Translations under genes and position numbers: made by a program | Shown: positions 46,101-56,200 of the stretch, piece by piece | Layout of the letters: each line of letters begins with the position of its first letter | Position numbering within the stretch: position 1 is the stretch's first letter | Source: Ischnura elegans | Taxonomy: Eukaryota; Arthropoda; Insecta; Odonata; Coenagrionidae | Assembly: GCF_921293095.1 (NCBI RefSeq) | Contig: NC_060252.1 | Coordinates: forward strand, 75,350,866-75,414,865 | Length of the DNA: 64,000 bases | Reading direction: 5' to 3' | The notes under the pieces: generated by a model | Seen by the model: only the letters and a program-made list of their open reading frames with translations | The model's database searches: none | Told to the model about the DNA's origin: nothing

Positions 46101-49100
46101 TACTATTCGAACGAGTGGCAACGTTATCATCCATTTTTCTGATAACTAAAACACACGAAGTGAAACGCTTGTACTTCATCATCCCGATGCCGCATTATTA
46201 ATATCCCAAGTAATAATCTAGGCACAATAGCAATAGGAAAACTTGCCCAAGAATAACAGAACAAAATAAAGTGACGATTAGCGGCTAAATACTCCCTCAA
46301 AACAAATTTTACTCCAAGCGCTCAGCGTATTTCCCTACTCCCCACGGTTGTTTAGGCACCTATGACGTCACGCCTGGCCTCGGCAACGCTCGGGTGTCTT
46401 CGCGCAGTGGTCGGCTCAGAGAAATTTTTCTCGATTTTAAATGCAATTTTTTTATTTCTTTTGATGTTGAATGGAGAAACTGAAGGTATTTTTGCGAGCT
46501 AATGTATTCATTTGACTTATTCAAAATAGTTTTTAGAGCAATCTACGACCCATGCAAGTTCCTCATTATATCAACGATTTTTTCGGATCTTGAATCTTCA
46601 TGGAATTCAAGTGGACGAAGCAAACAACTATAGAACTAAACTTCAGTTTTGTAGAGCCAAAAAAATTCTATACTTCTCACGTCATTTAATCAACCTTAAA
46701 AATTCTTGTTTTTTTTTAAGTTCAAGGAAGAAACTAAACGCTACAAATGAATATCACATCGGACGGACGCAGTAATAAAAAGGCTAAAAGAGCCTTGTGG
46801 TGTGAAAACTCCCCCTTCCGCGCGACTCACCTCGGCGAAGGTGGAAAGGGAAAAAGGGTATCGGTTGTTGCCTTTCACGGAAACAGTTCATTTTTCTCTC
46901 TCTTAAGCATGCTGACTTAATCTCTTCACTTTACTTCAATACCCGAGGCATATTTCTTACGCGTGGGATGGTTCCGAAAAATATCCAATCACTAGTATTT
47001 TCACTCGAGTAATGCGCTAAATGGTCTAGTCGATCTATACATAATCCTTTTTAACATCCTCAGTTTAGTGTTTTATGTCAATGAAGGCGATTATCCATGC
47101 TTTAAATGACGATTTTCAAGACTAATGTTTTTAAAAAAACTTGAAAAATCGGCCTCAGTTACCGAGCCTTAAAGTTCCGCAGCGTGTAGCTCAGCCTTGA
47201 CGCGCGATTGAAAAATCGCTCTTATTTCCTTCGTCGCAAACTTTTTTTTTCAAGATTTCTACTCAGTACTCTTTAGAAATCTCTACTTTATATTGTGGTT
47301 CAAATTTTCCGAGTTATATTTTTCGTAAACGAAAGATAATGTCTACTTTATGTCAAATTTCACGTGAACAACGGGTCGGCCATTTTGCGTCGTAAAACCA
47401 GACAGATGAGAGCCAAAATCTTCAAAAGTCATTGAAAGTATAGGCAAAGCACCAGATCAAAGGAATATTGCGTTTTTTATTCCACAAAACTCATACCAAC
47501 GCAAAACCACTTGGATAAATTCAAAGATTTTTTAGGAAAAACGATATCTCGCGTGGCATTAAAAAATTGGTCATGTTTGGGCCTCTGTATCTCACTAAAG
47601 GTCCGTATTTATGTAATATGGCATATAAATCAATATTTGGTAATGATTTATGAGTATTTACGCTGAGTTTCAAGTCTCTATCCCCAAAAAGGTCATTTTG
47701 GATTTTATTCCAGCTTTTTCCGATTTCGGACCAGTGTGCGCGGAGTAGGAAGACGATCGGCCGCCGCGGCTGGCGTAAAGGTATTCGGTGCCCACGTCGA
47801 CAACTATAGTGTATTCGGCAAGCTGAAACTACCAAGCCAAGGCATTAGAATGACTTATCGGCTTTAAAAACTGCATTATTACATGAGTTTCATGATAGCG
47901 CTTCCTGTCGGCAAATTGCTGGACCTACTAGCCTCGAAAGCTCTGTAACCTTAACTACTCGACTCGACATTCGTAATGCTACTCGAAACGCTCGAGTCGA
48001 GTACCAACTACTCGATCGACTTGAATTTTCGAGTACTCGCACATCCCAAAAAGATGTGTTTTGTTATTACGATTACGTGGCGCGAAAATTCAAATGACTA
48101 TTGGAAACGCGGTCGTATATTTTGTTGTTTGAAGTACTACTGGAATCAGAATCGATTTTTCGCCTTGGCAAGTACTCGTTTTCGATTCCGGTTCTTGGCC
48201 GAGAATCGAGGAATCGAAGAATCGAGGAATCGAACCGACCCATCACTATTTAATACTTAATTTGAGGGTAAAAATATAATATATAATTGGAAAATCAGTC
48301 TTTTTACAAAGAAGACATATTTACAACAATACGCACGTGAACTACAAATCAAAACAACAGCAAATTTGATAAATACTCAGCAATGATAGGGTGAGCAATT
48401 TGACTCGGAGACGTGGTCTTGTTCATGATCAAAGTATAGTAGAGCGCTTTCTCAGGGACGAAATATACATCGAGACGCAAAGGTGATTTACCCAATGAAT
48501 ATTATATCCTTCACTGGTGTATTTTACATGAGACCGCAGTGTCTTGTAGTTATTTTTCTTAAACCAGAACAGAAAAAGTGAAAGCTATGCCCGATGGCAC
48601 TATCACACACTATGTACTTGCCTTCATGCCGTGTGTCTATTGTTTCTAAGAGTAGCTGATGGTGTGATTGAGCCGCGTGTTCACGAAACCATATCCTGCT
48701 GACTGCCTCTGGTGCTATGAGACCGTTTTTTGAAGTGTCAGGAATATGGTTTTTGCCATCATACAGCAATTACACGCATTTAACCTATCTCGGACAATCC
48801 TAATTCTTTGTTCAAGTCGGTACACATCAAGTGACACAGCCATGCACGCATGGCTTCTGGAAATAAGCACCAACATTATTTTGCAATACACATTTCATTT
48901 GCAAAATTACATGCAATTACATAAGTTACAACACACACAGATCTCATTCCTCTGTGACATAGAACACTGATAAAAAAGAAAAATGGCATGTAAAAGTAAA
49001 TTTGGGAATCGCAGGATTTTATCCTTCATCTTCGGTACAACGAGCTCCTGACATAGCAAGTAATTAAATGGGAATTAAGAGCACTCCATGAAACGGACTT

Positions 49101-52100
49101 CTAATTTGCTTAGTAATGTACTCTACTATGCATTGACACTTAACAAAGATGTCAGAATAAACCACCACTCATGACCACCATGTCATCCAAAAATGCCTCA
49201 AGAATGCTCGCTGCTATTTCACAACGACATAACCCACAAGCATATCAGCACTATGCATGACTGACAACTCAGACATGACTTGATGTTCCTTTTCAAAACA
49301 TTCAGTATAAAACAATTTCTGTAATGGAAAGCTCACCTCTCTTGCAGCAAGAATGATGGTTGTCAGCTGCGACCTGTCACCCCACTCAGCCAAAAATGTC
49401 AGAGTGAAAGACTGAATTAATATCCTGGACACAAAGGATATTAAACTCTGTTTCTTGCGAGATCCTCCAGATTCAACATCTGCAGTTAGTGAGGTGTTCA
49501 CCTCCTTCTCATACTGAAAAAAATTAATTAAGTTGAATGAAAATGAAAAACAATTCAAAACCATACTTCTAATCAACAGTTCAAAGTAAAGCAATTTAAA
49601 TTATTAAGGTACCAAAAAATAGATTAAAATGGCTGGGAGCCCATACACAATTACCCATTCTGCACATTTGATCAATAGGAAAGTTATTGAAACTTTAAGA
49701 GTAGTAATACTTGGTGGAACTGTGTAACAGGTGATATAATGACAGATAAAAATTTGCATGTGCCACAGAATTTTATAGTTAATTGACCCATGTTTCAAAA
49801 ATTTGTCATTTTCTTGAAAAATGCCATACAAACATTTTCTGTCATAATGCTACCGAGGAAAGTTGCATTCAACAAGGTATGAACTTGGGAAAACAAAAAG
49901 AATAAGTATCCACGACAACGTGGAGTAATATCAAATAATGCTCAAAAACGTATCAATAGAAACTAGGCCCTTAAGGTTGGGTGACATTAATGGCACTAAG
50001 GTCCTCAAGGTCCCTATCATGCAAATTCCTTGCAAGTACTTTTCCGCAGTGTCAAAGGATGTAAAAAGGCAGCAATAAATGAAAAAACAATAGGGTAGCC
50101 CTTAATTTTGGAACTTTACAATAATTGTTTCTCCACTCTTTTAAAATAACATACAATCCAATTTCAGGCTTTTCCACATAGAATATATGAAAATTTACTT
50201 CAAAATACTTTGTACTTCATTCACACATTACTCTAAAATCCAAAAATTATTTTGCCAATTTATGACACCATTGGGGGAAGTAGAGCTTGAAATGTTTACA
50301 AGTTATTAAGGTTGTCAGATGAATACAGCACATTACCTTTTGACTTATTAATACATTACAGCATACACTAAAATTGCTCGGAAGCTCAACAAGAATTACC
50401 CCTTCTGCACATGTTAAAAATAGAGAAGTGCCAAAAATGATCATTAAAATGCCAATAAATGAGGTTGGGAAAGCTAACAAACAAGTATCTCTTCCAAGAA
50501 AACCTCTTCTTTTTTAATACAAACAATTTAACAAGAAACCATTTTCTTACTAAATTTATCATGCTATAATTTCACAAGTGAATGTTTGGCAAAGACAATT
50601 TTCGAGTCACTGTAGGCCAAACGTGAAATGACAAAATCCTATGCAATGAATAGCTCTGAGCACATCCCCTCTTGTAGTTTATGCATTTGTAATCCCAATA
50701 GTTAAATTCTGCTTTTATCAGCAGTTTTTCCTCTGTACACATTCTGGTTTCTTCCTTATCCTCTTTTGATATATATTGCTATAAACACAGTCTTGATTAG
50801 CTCAATTGGCCCCTTAGAATCCTCACATATTTGTGAAAAGTTATCTTAAAAAAATAGTCGGCCCATCTCAAACTGATTTAATTGAGAAATAAAATTCTTC
50901 TTGACCATTCATAAGTATATAAATTTTTAAACAGTTAAGTTCATCTTTATGCCCTTTTTTTCTTTCTATTTTATTCATGCATTTTTGTCATTTTAACTTA
51001 AAAAATACAAAGACTTAAATTGTCTAACTTTTCAAAGAACACATTAACAATACTCATCGTTATAGGCCAAGCCGCCTCGAATATTCTATAACTTATGCCC
51101 TATCACCTAAGGAATGAGTAAAATTAAACCTGAAGCAGTCTTCTAGAAATAACAACAAGAATATTTACCTCATCCTCCCTTTTCCTCAAATCTGACTGCA
51201 CCTCTTCAAACTCCTCCTGACCTTCAGTTGGTGACATGTAGTAACCTTCCTTCAGCATTTTTAAACCAAAAATAGCAAACAATGCTGTGGATATGTAATA
51301 AGTAAGAGCCCTGGGAATTATAGTGGCTGCCAATCCAAAGACAGCTGAAAAAAAAGTATCCTTTTTATGCTGCTGGATTGAAAAAAGAATAATACTTAAC
51401 ACTAATATAAACCTATTTTTGTCAACCTAAAAATAATGCTACATCATGTGTCTAACTAGAATACAAGGTAGAATAATTTAAGAGAGACCACAAATCGCAA
51501 GTAATTTATGTGAAATTCCACTACAGAGGAAATCGGGGAATGACTTTGGAGTGGGGTTGGCCAATGACCATGGAAACATGGTCCAATACTCCCCGAAAGT
51601 GTGGCTACAACCAGCCGTTACACTAGTCACAAGGCCATTATTCTTTTCCAGCTGGAAATATATTAACATAAATTCTTAATAGAGCGATAACATTTACAAA
51701 GCCATAAAACTACGATATTCAGCGAGACGCCCTTAACCCTACAAGTGATAAACTATGTATTAAAATAGGGATCAATTATTACCTGAAAGAACAGTCATCA
51801 GTGCCAGAGCAGAGATGGCGCCCATGAAAACTGTACATCTAGGATGCCTCATGGCCATGATGGCAGCAATGAAGAATGTTTTGTCCCCAAGCTCAGACAC
51901 AATAATGACTGATATTGAAGCAACAAATGCATGTATGAAACCCAAATCTTTCTGAGTAGATGACTCCACAGTGACTCCATCCTTTTCAGTGTGAACTCTC
52001 TGAAAAAAGGGCTCTTTTACAATTTCAAACTTATTAAGTAACCTAGTGGAAGAACAGCTGAAATTAAATATCGTCACTTGCCTGGGTCGGTGGAACTTCA

Positions 52101-52225
52101 TACTTCGTTTCCAAATCTATCGGTTCCTTTTCGGCATACACTGAACATATTGCCAAGCTATTTACTAGGAACCCAATCAAGAGTAGACATTGAATATATT
52201 TAAAAAACACTGTGAGGTTGCCCAT
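37061..52225 (-). CDS. TMEM165: TMEM165/GDT1-family Golgi cation-proton exchanger
   Basis: Six coding exons add up to 894 bases (297 codons plus stop), close to the ~324 residues of vertebrate TMEM165. All exon phases agree. The N-terminal hydrophobic segment (residues about 9-30) could be a signal or anchor. The first UPF0016 repeat carries ELGDKT (84-89) and the second EWGDRS (222-227), the paired E-x-G-D-[KR]-[ST] motifs that form the ion path. Family members move Mn2+/Ca2+ into the Golgi in exchange for protons and support glycosylation. An acidic cytosolic loop (EGQEEFEEVQSDLRKREDE) lies between the repeats. Introns are 82, 438, 1655, 8170 and 3926 bp, the largest filled with transposons. 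Divergent from the F-box gene. Confidence 0.96.
37135..38099. other. TMEM165 intron 5, right-hand unannotated part
   Basis: AT-rich. A stretch near 37912-37935 (GGGATTTGAACTAGC, inverse of a tRNA B-box-like TTCAAATCCC) may be the trace of a tRNA-derived SINE on the minus strand, but the A box is not convincing. Confidence 0.35.
38100..38975 (+). pseudogene. RTE-like LINE fragment, endonuclease ('craniofacial development protein 2-like')
   Basis: After a 5' leader, coding traces read MMGIWNARLLRTCSRLEKRD (38485 on), NERIAMAKIETKPVPTVVVQ with VYMSISVYEDEEVEDVHQDV (38596-38700), GWNAVIGEGQDGMIAG (~38769) and FCTEQRLVVANTFF (~38870) in more than one frame. These are the endonuclease blocks of the RTE-like elements that often appear in arthropod databases as craniofacial development protein 2. 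It is truncated on the right by a Tigger-type end at 38976. Confidence 0.7.
38976..39920 (+). mobile_element. Tigger/pogo (JRK-like) transposon remnant
   Basis: Begins CAGTGGGACCTCGTTA, the usual Tigger-type terminus. A transposase N-terminus MAKKHKTRLSKKMKIMEQYE lies at 39388-39447, and a later block KYSPFDVTQTKRNSFITYSP with DKTLQFE-like similarity at ~39780-39870, where the catalytic NADET is not preserved. The right end was not found. Heavily decayed. Confidence 0.65.
40081..40280. mobile_element. Left end of another Tigger-type MITE
   Basis: TA then CAGTAGAACTTCGGTTATAC, with internal repeats of GACCTC(A/G)GTTA in the next 200 bases. The right end was not found. Confidence 0.55.
40281..41060. 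other. Intron 5 sequence next to exon 5
   Basis: Nothing recognised. A short open frame at 40685-40870 resembles the tail of RTE-like elements (RRRWDNLEGHIIRHAGLMKT) and may be a LINE 3' trace. Confidence 0.4.
41061..41166 (-). CDS. TMEM165: TMEM165 exon 5
   Basis: 106 bp, acceptor TTTTTACAG and donor CAG/GTCAGT, phase 0 to 1. Encodes DVVGVTIGGILGHAICTGMA and VLGGRMIAQKISVRT, a conserved membrane segment of the second repeat. Confidence 0.95.
41857..42069. repeat. Hairpin insertion with 15-bp direct repeats
   Basis: GAGTTTAACGATGTT occurs at 41857-41871 and 42055-42069. Between them, arms 41867-41917 and 41970-42020 are inverse copies over 51 bases with one mismatch (ATGGTGAAACAAAACTCAG...). 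The loop holds TTTCGACG and GTCATTATCAAG. A 34-base unpaired tail lies on the right. It sits in TMEM165 intron 4. Confidence 0.85.
42070..42902. other. Intron 4 stretch without recognised element
   Basis: AT-rich, with a GC-richer patch at 42400-42540 that has several CGATCAC/TATCAC repeats. Nothing I can name. Confidence 0.35.
42905..43613. mobile_element. Tigger/mariner-type MITE, ~709 bp
   Basis: Starts CAGTAAAACCTCTACGTAG and ends ACGATGTAAAGAGGTTTTACT(A), with TA on both sides (42903-42904, 43614-43615). Internal repeats of AACCTC near the ends (42925-42945, 43010-43035, 43530-43560). No coding. Confidence 0.8.
43874..48248. mobile_element. Non-autonomous hAT-type element, 4375 bp
   Basis: A perfect 8-bp target duplication TTTAATAC (43866-43873 and 48249-48256). 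TIRs TAGTGATGGGTCGATTCC and the inverse of GACCCATCACTA. Subterminal GATTCCGAT/ATCGGAATC-type repeats flank both ends. I recognise no transposase inside. It contains what may be a second element's end at ~47960-48050 (TCGAGTACTCGCACATCCC) and inverted traces at 44470-44700 and 46330-46560. Confidence 0.85.
48257..49336. other. TMEM165 intron 4 next to exon 4
   Basis: Nothing recognised. An 81-codon minus-strand frame at 48524-48769 has no known motif. Confidence 0.4.
49337..49513 (-). CDS. TMEM165: TMEM165 exon 4
   Basis: 177 bp, acceptor TTTTTTTCAG and donor GAG/GTGAGC, phase 0 to 0. Encodes the rest of the loop and the second motif FTLTFLAEWGDRSQLTTIIL. Confidence 0.95.
49514..51168. other. 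TMEM165 intron 3
   Basis: AT-rich. Two minus-strand segments, near 49630-49690 and 50385-50470, read a similar AEWVIVYGLPAILIYF / AEGVILVELPSNF-like peptide, so a small duplicated repeat is present. No gene. Confidence 0.4.
51169..51344 (-). CDS. TMEM165: TMEM165 exon 3
   Basis: 176 bp, acceptor TTTTTCAG and donor GAG/GTAAAT, phase 1 to 0. Encodes transmembrane segments FGLAATIIPRALTYYIS and TALFAIFGLKMLKEGYYM, then the acidic loop. Confidence 0.95.
51783..51999 (-). CDS. TMEM165: TMEM165 exon 2
   Basis: 217 bp, acceptor TTTTTTCAG and donor CAG/GTAATA, phase 0 to 1. Encodes RVHTEKDG to TVLS and includes the first catalytic motif SELGDKTFFIAAIMAMR. Confidence 0.95.
52082..52225 (-). CDS. TMEM165: TMEM165 exon 1 (start codon)
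   Basis: 48 codons from ATG (52225) to PPTQ. The donor is GCAAGT, a GC-AG intron in its commonest form; using it keeps phase 0 into exon 2. No GT donor nearby keeps the frame. Confidence 0.88.
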
Positions 52226-53103
52226 TTTCTGTGGTGATTACAGCTTACACAAGAGAAATCCTAAGACTTTCTTTCCCACCGAAGAGAGGCAAGCATGAAC
52301 GGGAACAATCAAAGTTACACATTAATGAAAGTCTCTTACTAGGTTATTTCAGTGCATAATACTAAATCGTCTACCTCGCTGGAAGTTAACCACAGAGGAG
52401 TTCCTTCACTTACCTTTCAAGTAATATAATAATTCTTGGACGGATTTTGGAAATTTTTTGATCTTAAGATGTACAAAATATATATCAATTACGTTCCCTT
52501 AGGTCAGAACGCGCGATCAAGTCAAGTTACACATCATCACTCCGGTCAGAATACGAAAGACCCGATACAAGCAAAAAGTCGGGCATTTAATCTGCAAGAG
52601 TGGACCAGCTGATAAGATAAACACTAACAAACACTATGAGTGAGCCGAGAAAAAACTATCGAAAGGGCAAAATACGATTTTTTCCTGACATTTAACGACT
52701 AGCTGTGACATTTTCCATGATTGCGCACGAGGTGGCACGAGGTGCCAAAATTTAAACAATTGACGTACGATTTAACCCCATCCCCCACGCCGCGCCGGAA
52801 CCAATGTTCCGGTTGGTTCCGGCGTTCCGGTATCCGATTGGTGGTAATGGGTTTGTTTACAAGTTGAAGATAGTATCGTCCAGTATCGTCGTATCGTATT
52901 CAATAGAAGTGTAAGATAAATAACCCATGAAATAACGATAGAGAATGGAGTAAGGCAGGAGTAACGTGATGGTGCTGTGGTTGTTATTAAACAAAGCCAA
53001 ATGAGGCGTATAAATGGTTTCCCTTTAGTGTTGAATCAATTGCTCCAAAAAATACTTATTCAGCAACATTTCACTTCGATTCTGCGTGTGCTGTGGGGTT
53101 ATT
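52226..53103. promoter_or_regulatory. Bidirectional promoter region, TMEM165 / F-box gene
   Basis: About 880 bp separates the two divergent start codons. A compact GC-rich block at 52787-52842 holds CCGGAA (52795-52800) and TTCCGG at 52807, 52817 and 52825, which are ETS/GABP-like sites. It also holds CCAAT at 52801-52805 and an inverted CCAAT (ATTGG) at ~52837. No TATA box is placed convincingly. The rest is AT-rich and likely contains both 5' UTRs. Confidence 0.6.
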
Positions 53104-53287
53104 ATGATGGATAATTTACCCCTTGAAATGATTGAGCATATTCTTAAGTTTGTTGATGGTCATACGCTCATTAAAACGAAAGCTGTTTGCAAGAAATGGA
53201 ACGACGTAGCTCGGTTATTCGACGAGGCACGTAGTTCATTAGATCGTGTTGTTAATGACATTATTTTGCCTAATATTCCGATCTGCC
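53104..53287 (+). CDS. F-box gene exon 1
   Basis: Encodes the F-box. The 3' border is uncertain: TGCC/GTAATT at 53287 gives phase 1, but exon 2 needs phase 0. Phase-0 GT sites at 53248, 53251 and 53296 are weak. Upstream the frame has no in-frame ATG. Confidence 0.65.
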
Positions 53288-56200
53288 GTAATTATGTTTT
53301 GATTATACTGTATATTACTTAATTGTGTTATATGCCTTGCAGAACCAGCCTCATTGGAGAAATTTATGTTTCAAGGAAATTTCACGCGTTGTCCTTCTGG
53401 AATTGACTATTAAAAAGTTCCCTTACTGGAGACCCAGTACTAAGAACGTAGATGAGTTGAACTGGAAAATCCTATACTTGACTTGGTTGCAGTGGAAAGT
53501 GCTCAACAATTTTTTGTATCATATTGATGTATTATTGGAACAGAAAGCGTGTTTTGTTACTTGCATGAAGATCGTTGGTGAGATGATGTTTTGTAACTTT
53601 GATTGACGCTCTGTTATAATTCTAGCGATTTGCACATTTATAAATGTACTGTCATTTCAGAGAACTCCATTGTGATAGGATTGCACAGTGGAGAAATAAA
53701 ATCATGGGAGACATCCGGTGGTGAACCATTCCTAATAGCTAGGCATCGGTCCAGAGTGACCTGCCTTGAGGTTTTGTGCGTTTTAGGTGAGATCCTCTGT
53801 TAAAGTATTTTTATGGGCTTTTCTTGGAGGCATGCATGGGTAATGATTTAGGAGAAAAGTAAGGGAAATGGGACACTTTTCTCTCAAATATCTCATTGTA
53901 ATCTTCACTAGTGGGTCATTGTATGTCAGGTCATCCAGGCATCACACCCACCCATGGGCATACCCAGAGAGGGGGCAGCAGCTAGAAGTGAAAATAAATT
54001 TAGTTCAAAACGAAATTTTTGAAGAAATTTTCTTTTGATGAAAAATGATGTTAACTTAAGACGTGGAACTAAAATAAAAATCATAATTTTTTTCCAAGCA
54101 AACCATTTTAAAAACTAATGAAGCCCTGACATAATTTTCTTAAAATTTGGTTTCATCAACATTTTCTGCACTAAAGTGTTGCAATTTGGAAGACCAAGGC
54201 TTGTTCCCCTCCCCCCTAGTTTTGGTCCTGGGTATGCCCTTGCACCCAGCTACACGGATTTGGATAAAACTTGGCAATATTCATTCTTCCATAAAAGAGT
54301 GATGGCAAGTGCTATAGTTTCTCTTAAATACTCTACACTTTTGCATACTTTTATTCTCTGAAGAAAAACAGAACCAGAACATTAAAAAATGGATGTGTTT
54401 ATTTTTGTATTTAAATTGTATTAGATTCATTCTTAGAATCAATGTTTAAACACAGAAAACAGTTGTGTCACTAACATTTTATCTCATTTCTGAGAAGGGC
54501 CATCACTGACTACCGGGATTGTGAATATTTTTTCAGTACATCAACATTTTTTAACATCAAGGGAAGCAAAAAGCCATGAATTTAAGCCTCATAGGTGGTG
54601 AGTCATATCTTAAGGAATATAAGAAAATAAAATTTAGCTCGATTAACTTATTGCCTTTGGTCAAACCATCGCCATGTTTTACATATGATTTTCTAAAATC
54701 TTATGAAACATATTGTTTCAAGAATTTTCTATATCTCTTAGGGCGTTTTTTTTCAAATTCTATTACAAATCCTCATGCCTTCTCTGATAAACCTGCAAAT
54801 TTTCGTAAGATTTGGTTGAAAAATGAAACTGGAACAATGTGTTTTCCTCTAGAGTCACGAGTGCCCTTAGATACCACATTCATCAAAAAACTGAACTTGC
54901 TCCCAAACTTCAAATTTTTGTGAAAAAAGATAGTAGAGATACCCAAGAAAAATTTTACATGGTTTCATTCCAGAGAGAAGGATGAAAATTGCCACCTTTT
55001 ATCCCCAAATTTGTGTCTGTGGGTAGCATGCCTGGAAGAACTGACATAGAATGACCCCTGTCTGAAGCAGCTATACCTTTCCTATGTCGCATACTTTCCT
55101 TGGACTCATAGCCTTGGATATTTCTAGTGTCTCATACTTTCCTAAAAAAAATTTGAGAAATAGCCATACATTTCTGAGGGAAGTGTGTGAGCCACCTGAA
55201 AAGTGGGATCTTTTCTCTGTCTCACATTTTTCCTACCCTTCCTGCTTCAAACTTTTTCATGTCTCAGACTTAACCTCACAACTGCCTGGCTTACACTTTT
55301 CTCTCATATATCTTAGGGAAGACAAAGGCGCTGACAACTTTGTCTTGTAAAGTCTCATTTATTTCCCTGGAATTTCTCTGAAAATCACTTTCTCTTATGA
55401 ATTTCCAGAAACAGAGAGAAATTTAGTAGTTTTTCAAAATCCTCCTCCTCCTTTGGTATTCAATCCTAAGATTGGTTGGCACTCTCCATTTTTCTCTCTC
55501 TCCGCCTTCCTCTTCATATCGTCATAGCTTTTGCATCCAACATTCTTCATAATTTGGCCTATAAACTGGATCTACGGTCTTCCTCTGGGTCTTTTTCCAT
55601 CAACATGACCCTCTAGGATAGCCAATAGGATCCCCTCTTGCATGGGCGTACCCAGAATCAAAACTAGGGGGGGGGGGGGGCAAAACGAGCTGTGGTCGTT
55701 CAAGTTGTAACTTTTTTTGCACAGAAAAGGTTAATGAAACCAAAATTTTAAGGAAATAATGACAACAATTTATTAGTTTTTATAATTATTTGCTTGAAAA
55801 AAAAAAAGATTTTTATTTTAGTTCCATGTCTTATACTAATATCATTTTTTTCAAAAGGAAAATTTGTTTATAACTTCTGTTTTCAACTAAATTTATTTTC
55901 GCTTCTAGGGGGGGGGGGCAGTTGCCCCCTCCCCTACCCCCACTGAGTACGCCCATGCCTCTTGCCTCATTATATGCTGAAAAAGTTGGACTCTTCTATC
56001 TACGACCAATTTCATTATATGCTTTTTTTCTCTTTGATTAGATTCAATATTTCCTCATTTAATATTCGGTGTGTCCGCTCAATTTTTAGCATTTGTCTAT
56101 AACACCATAGTTTGAATGAAATCAGTCTTTTCCTATACTCTTTCGCCAGAGTCCTTGTGTTACAGCCATATAATGCCACACTCTGTGCGTTAGTTTTAAG

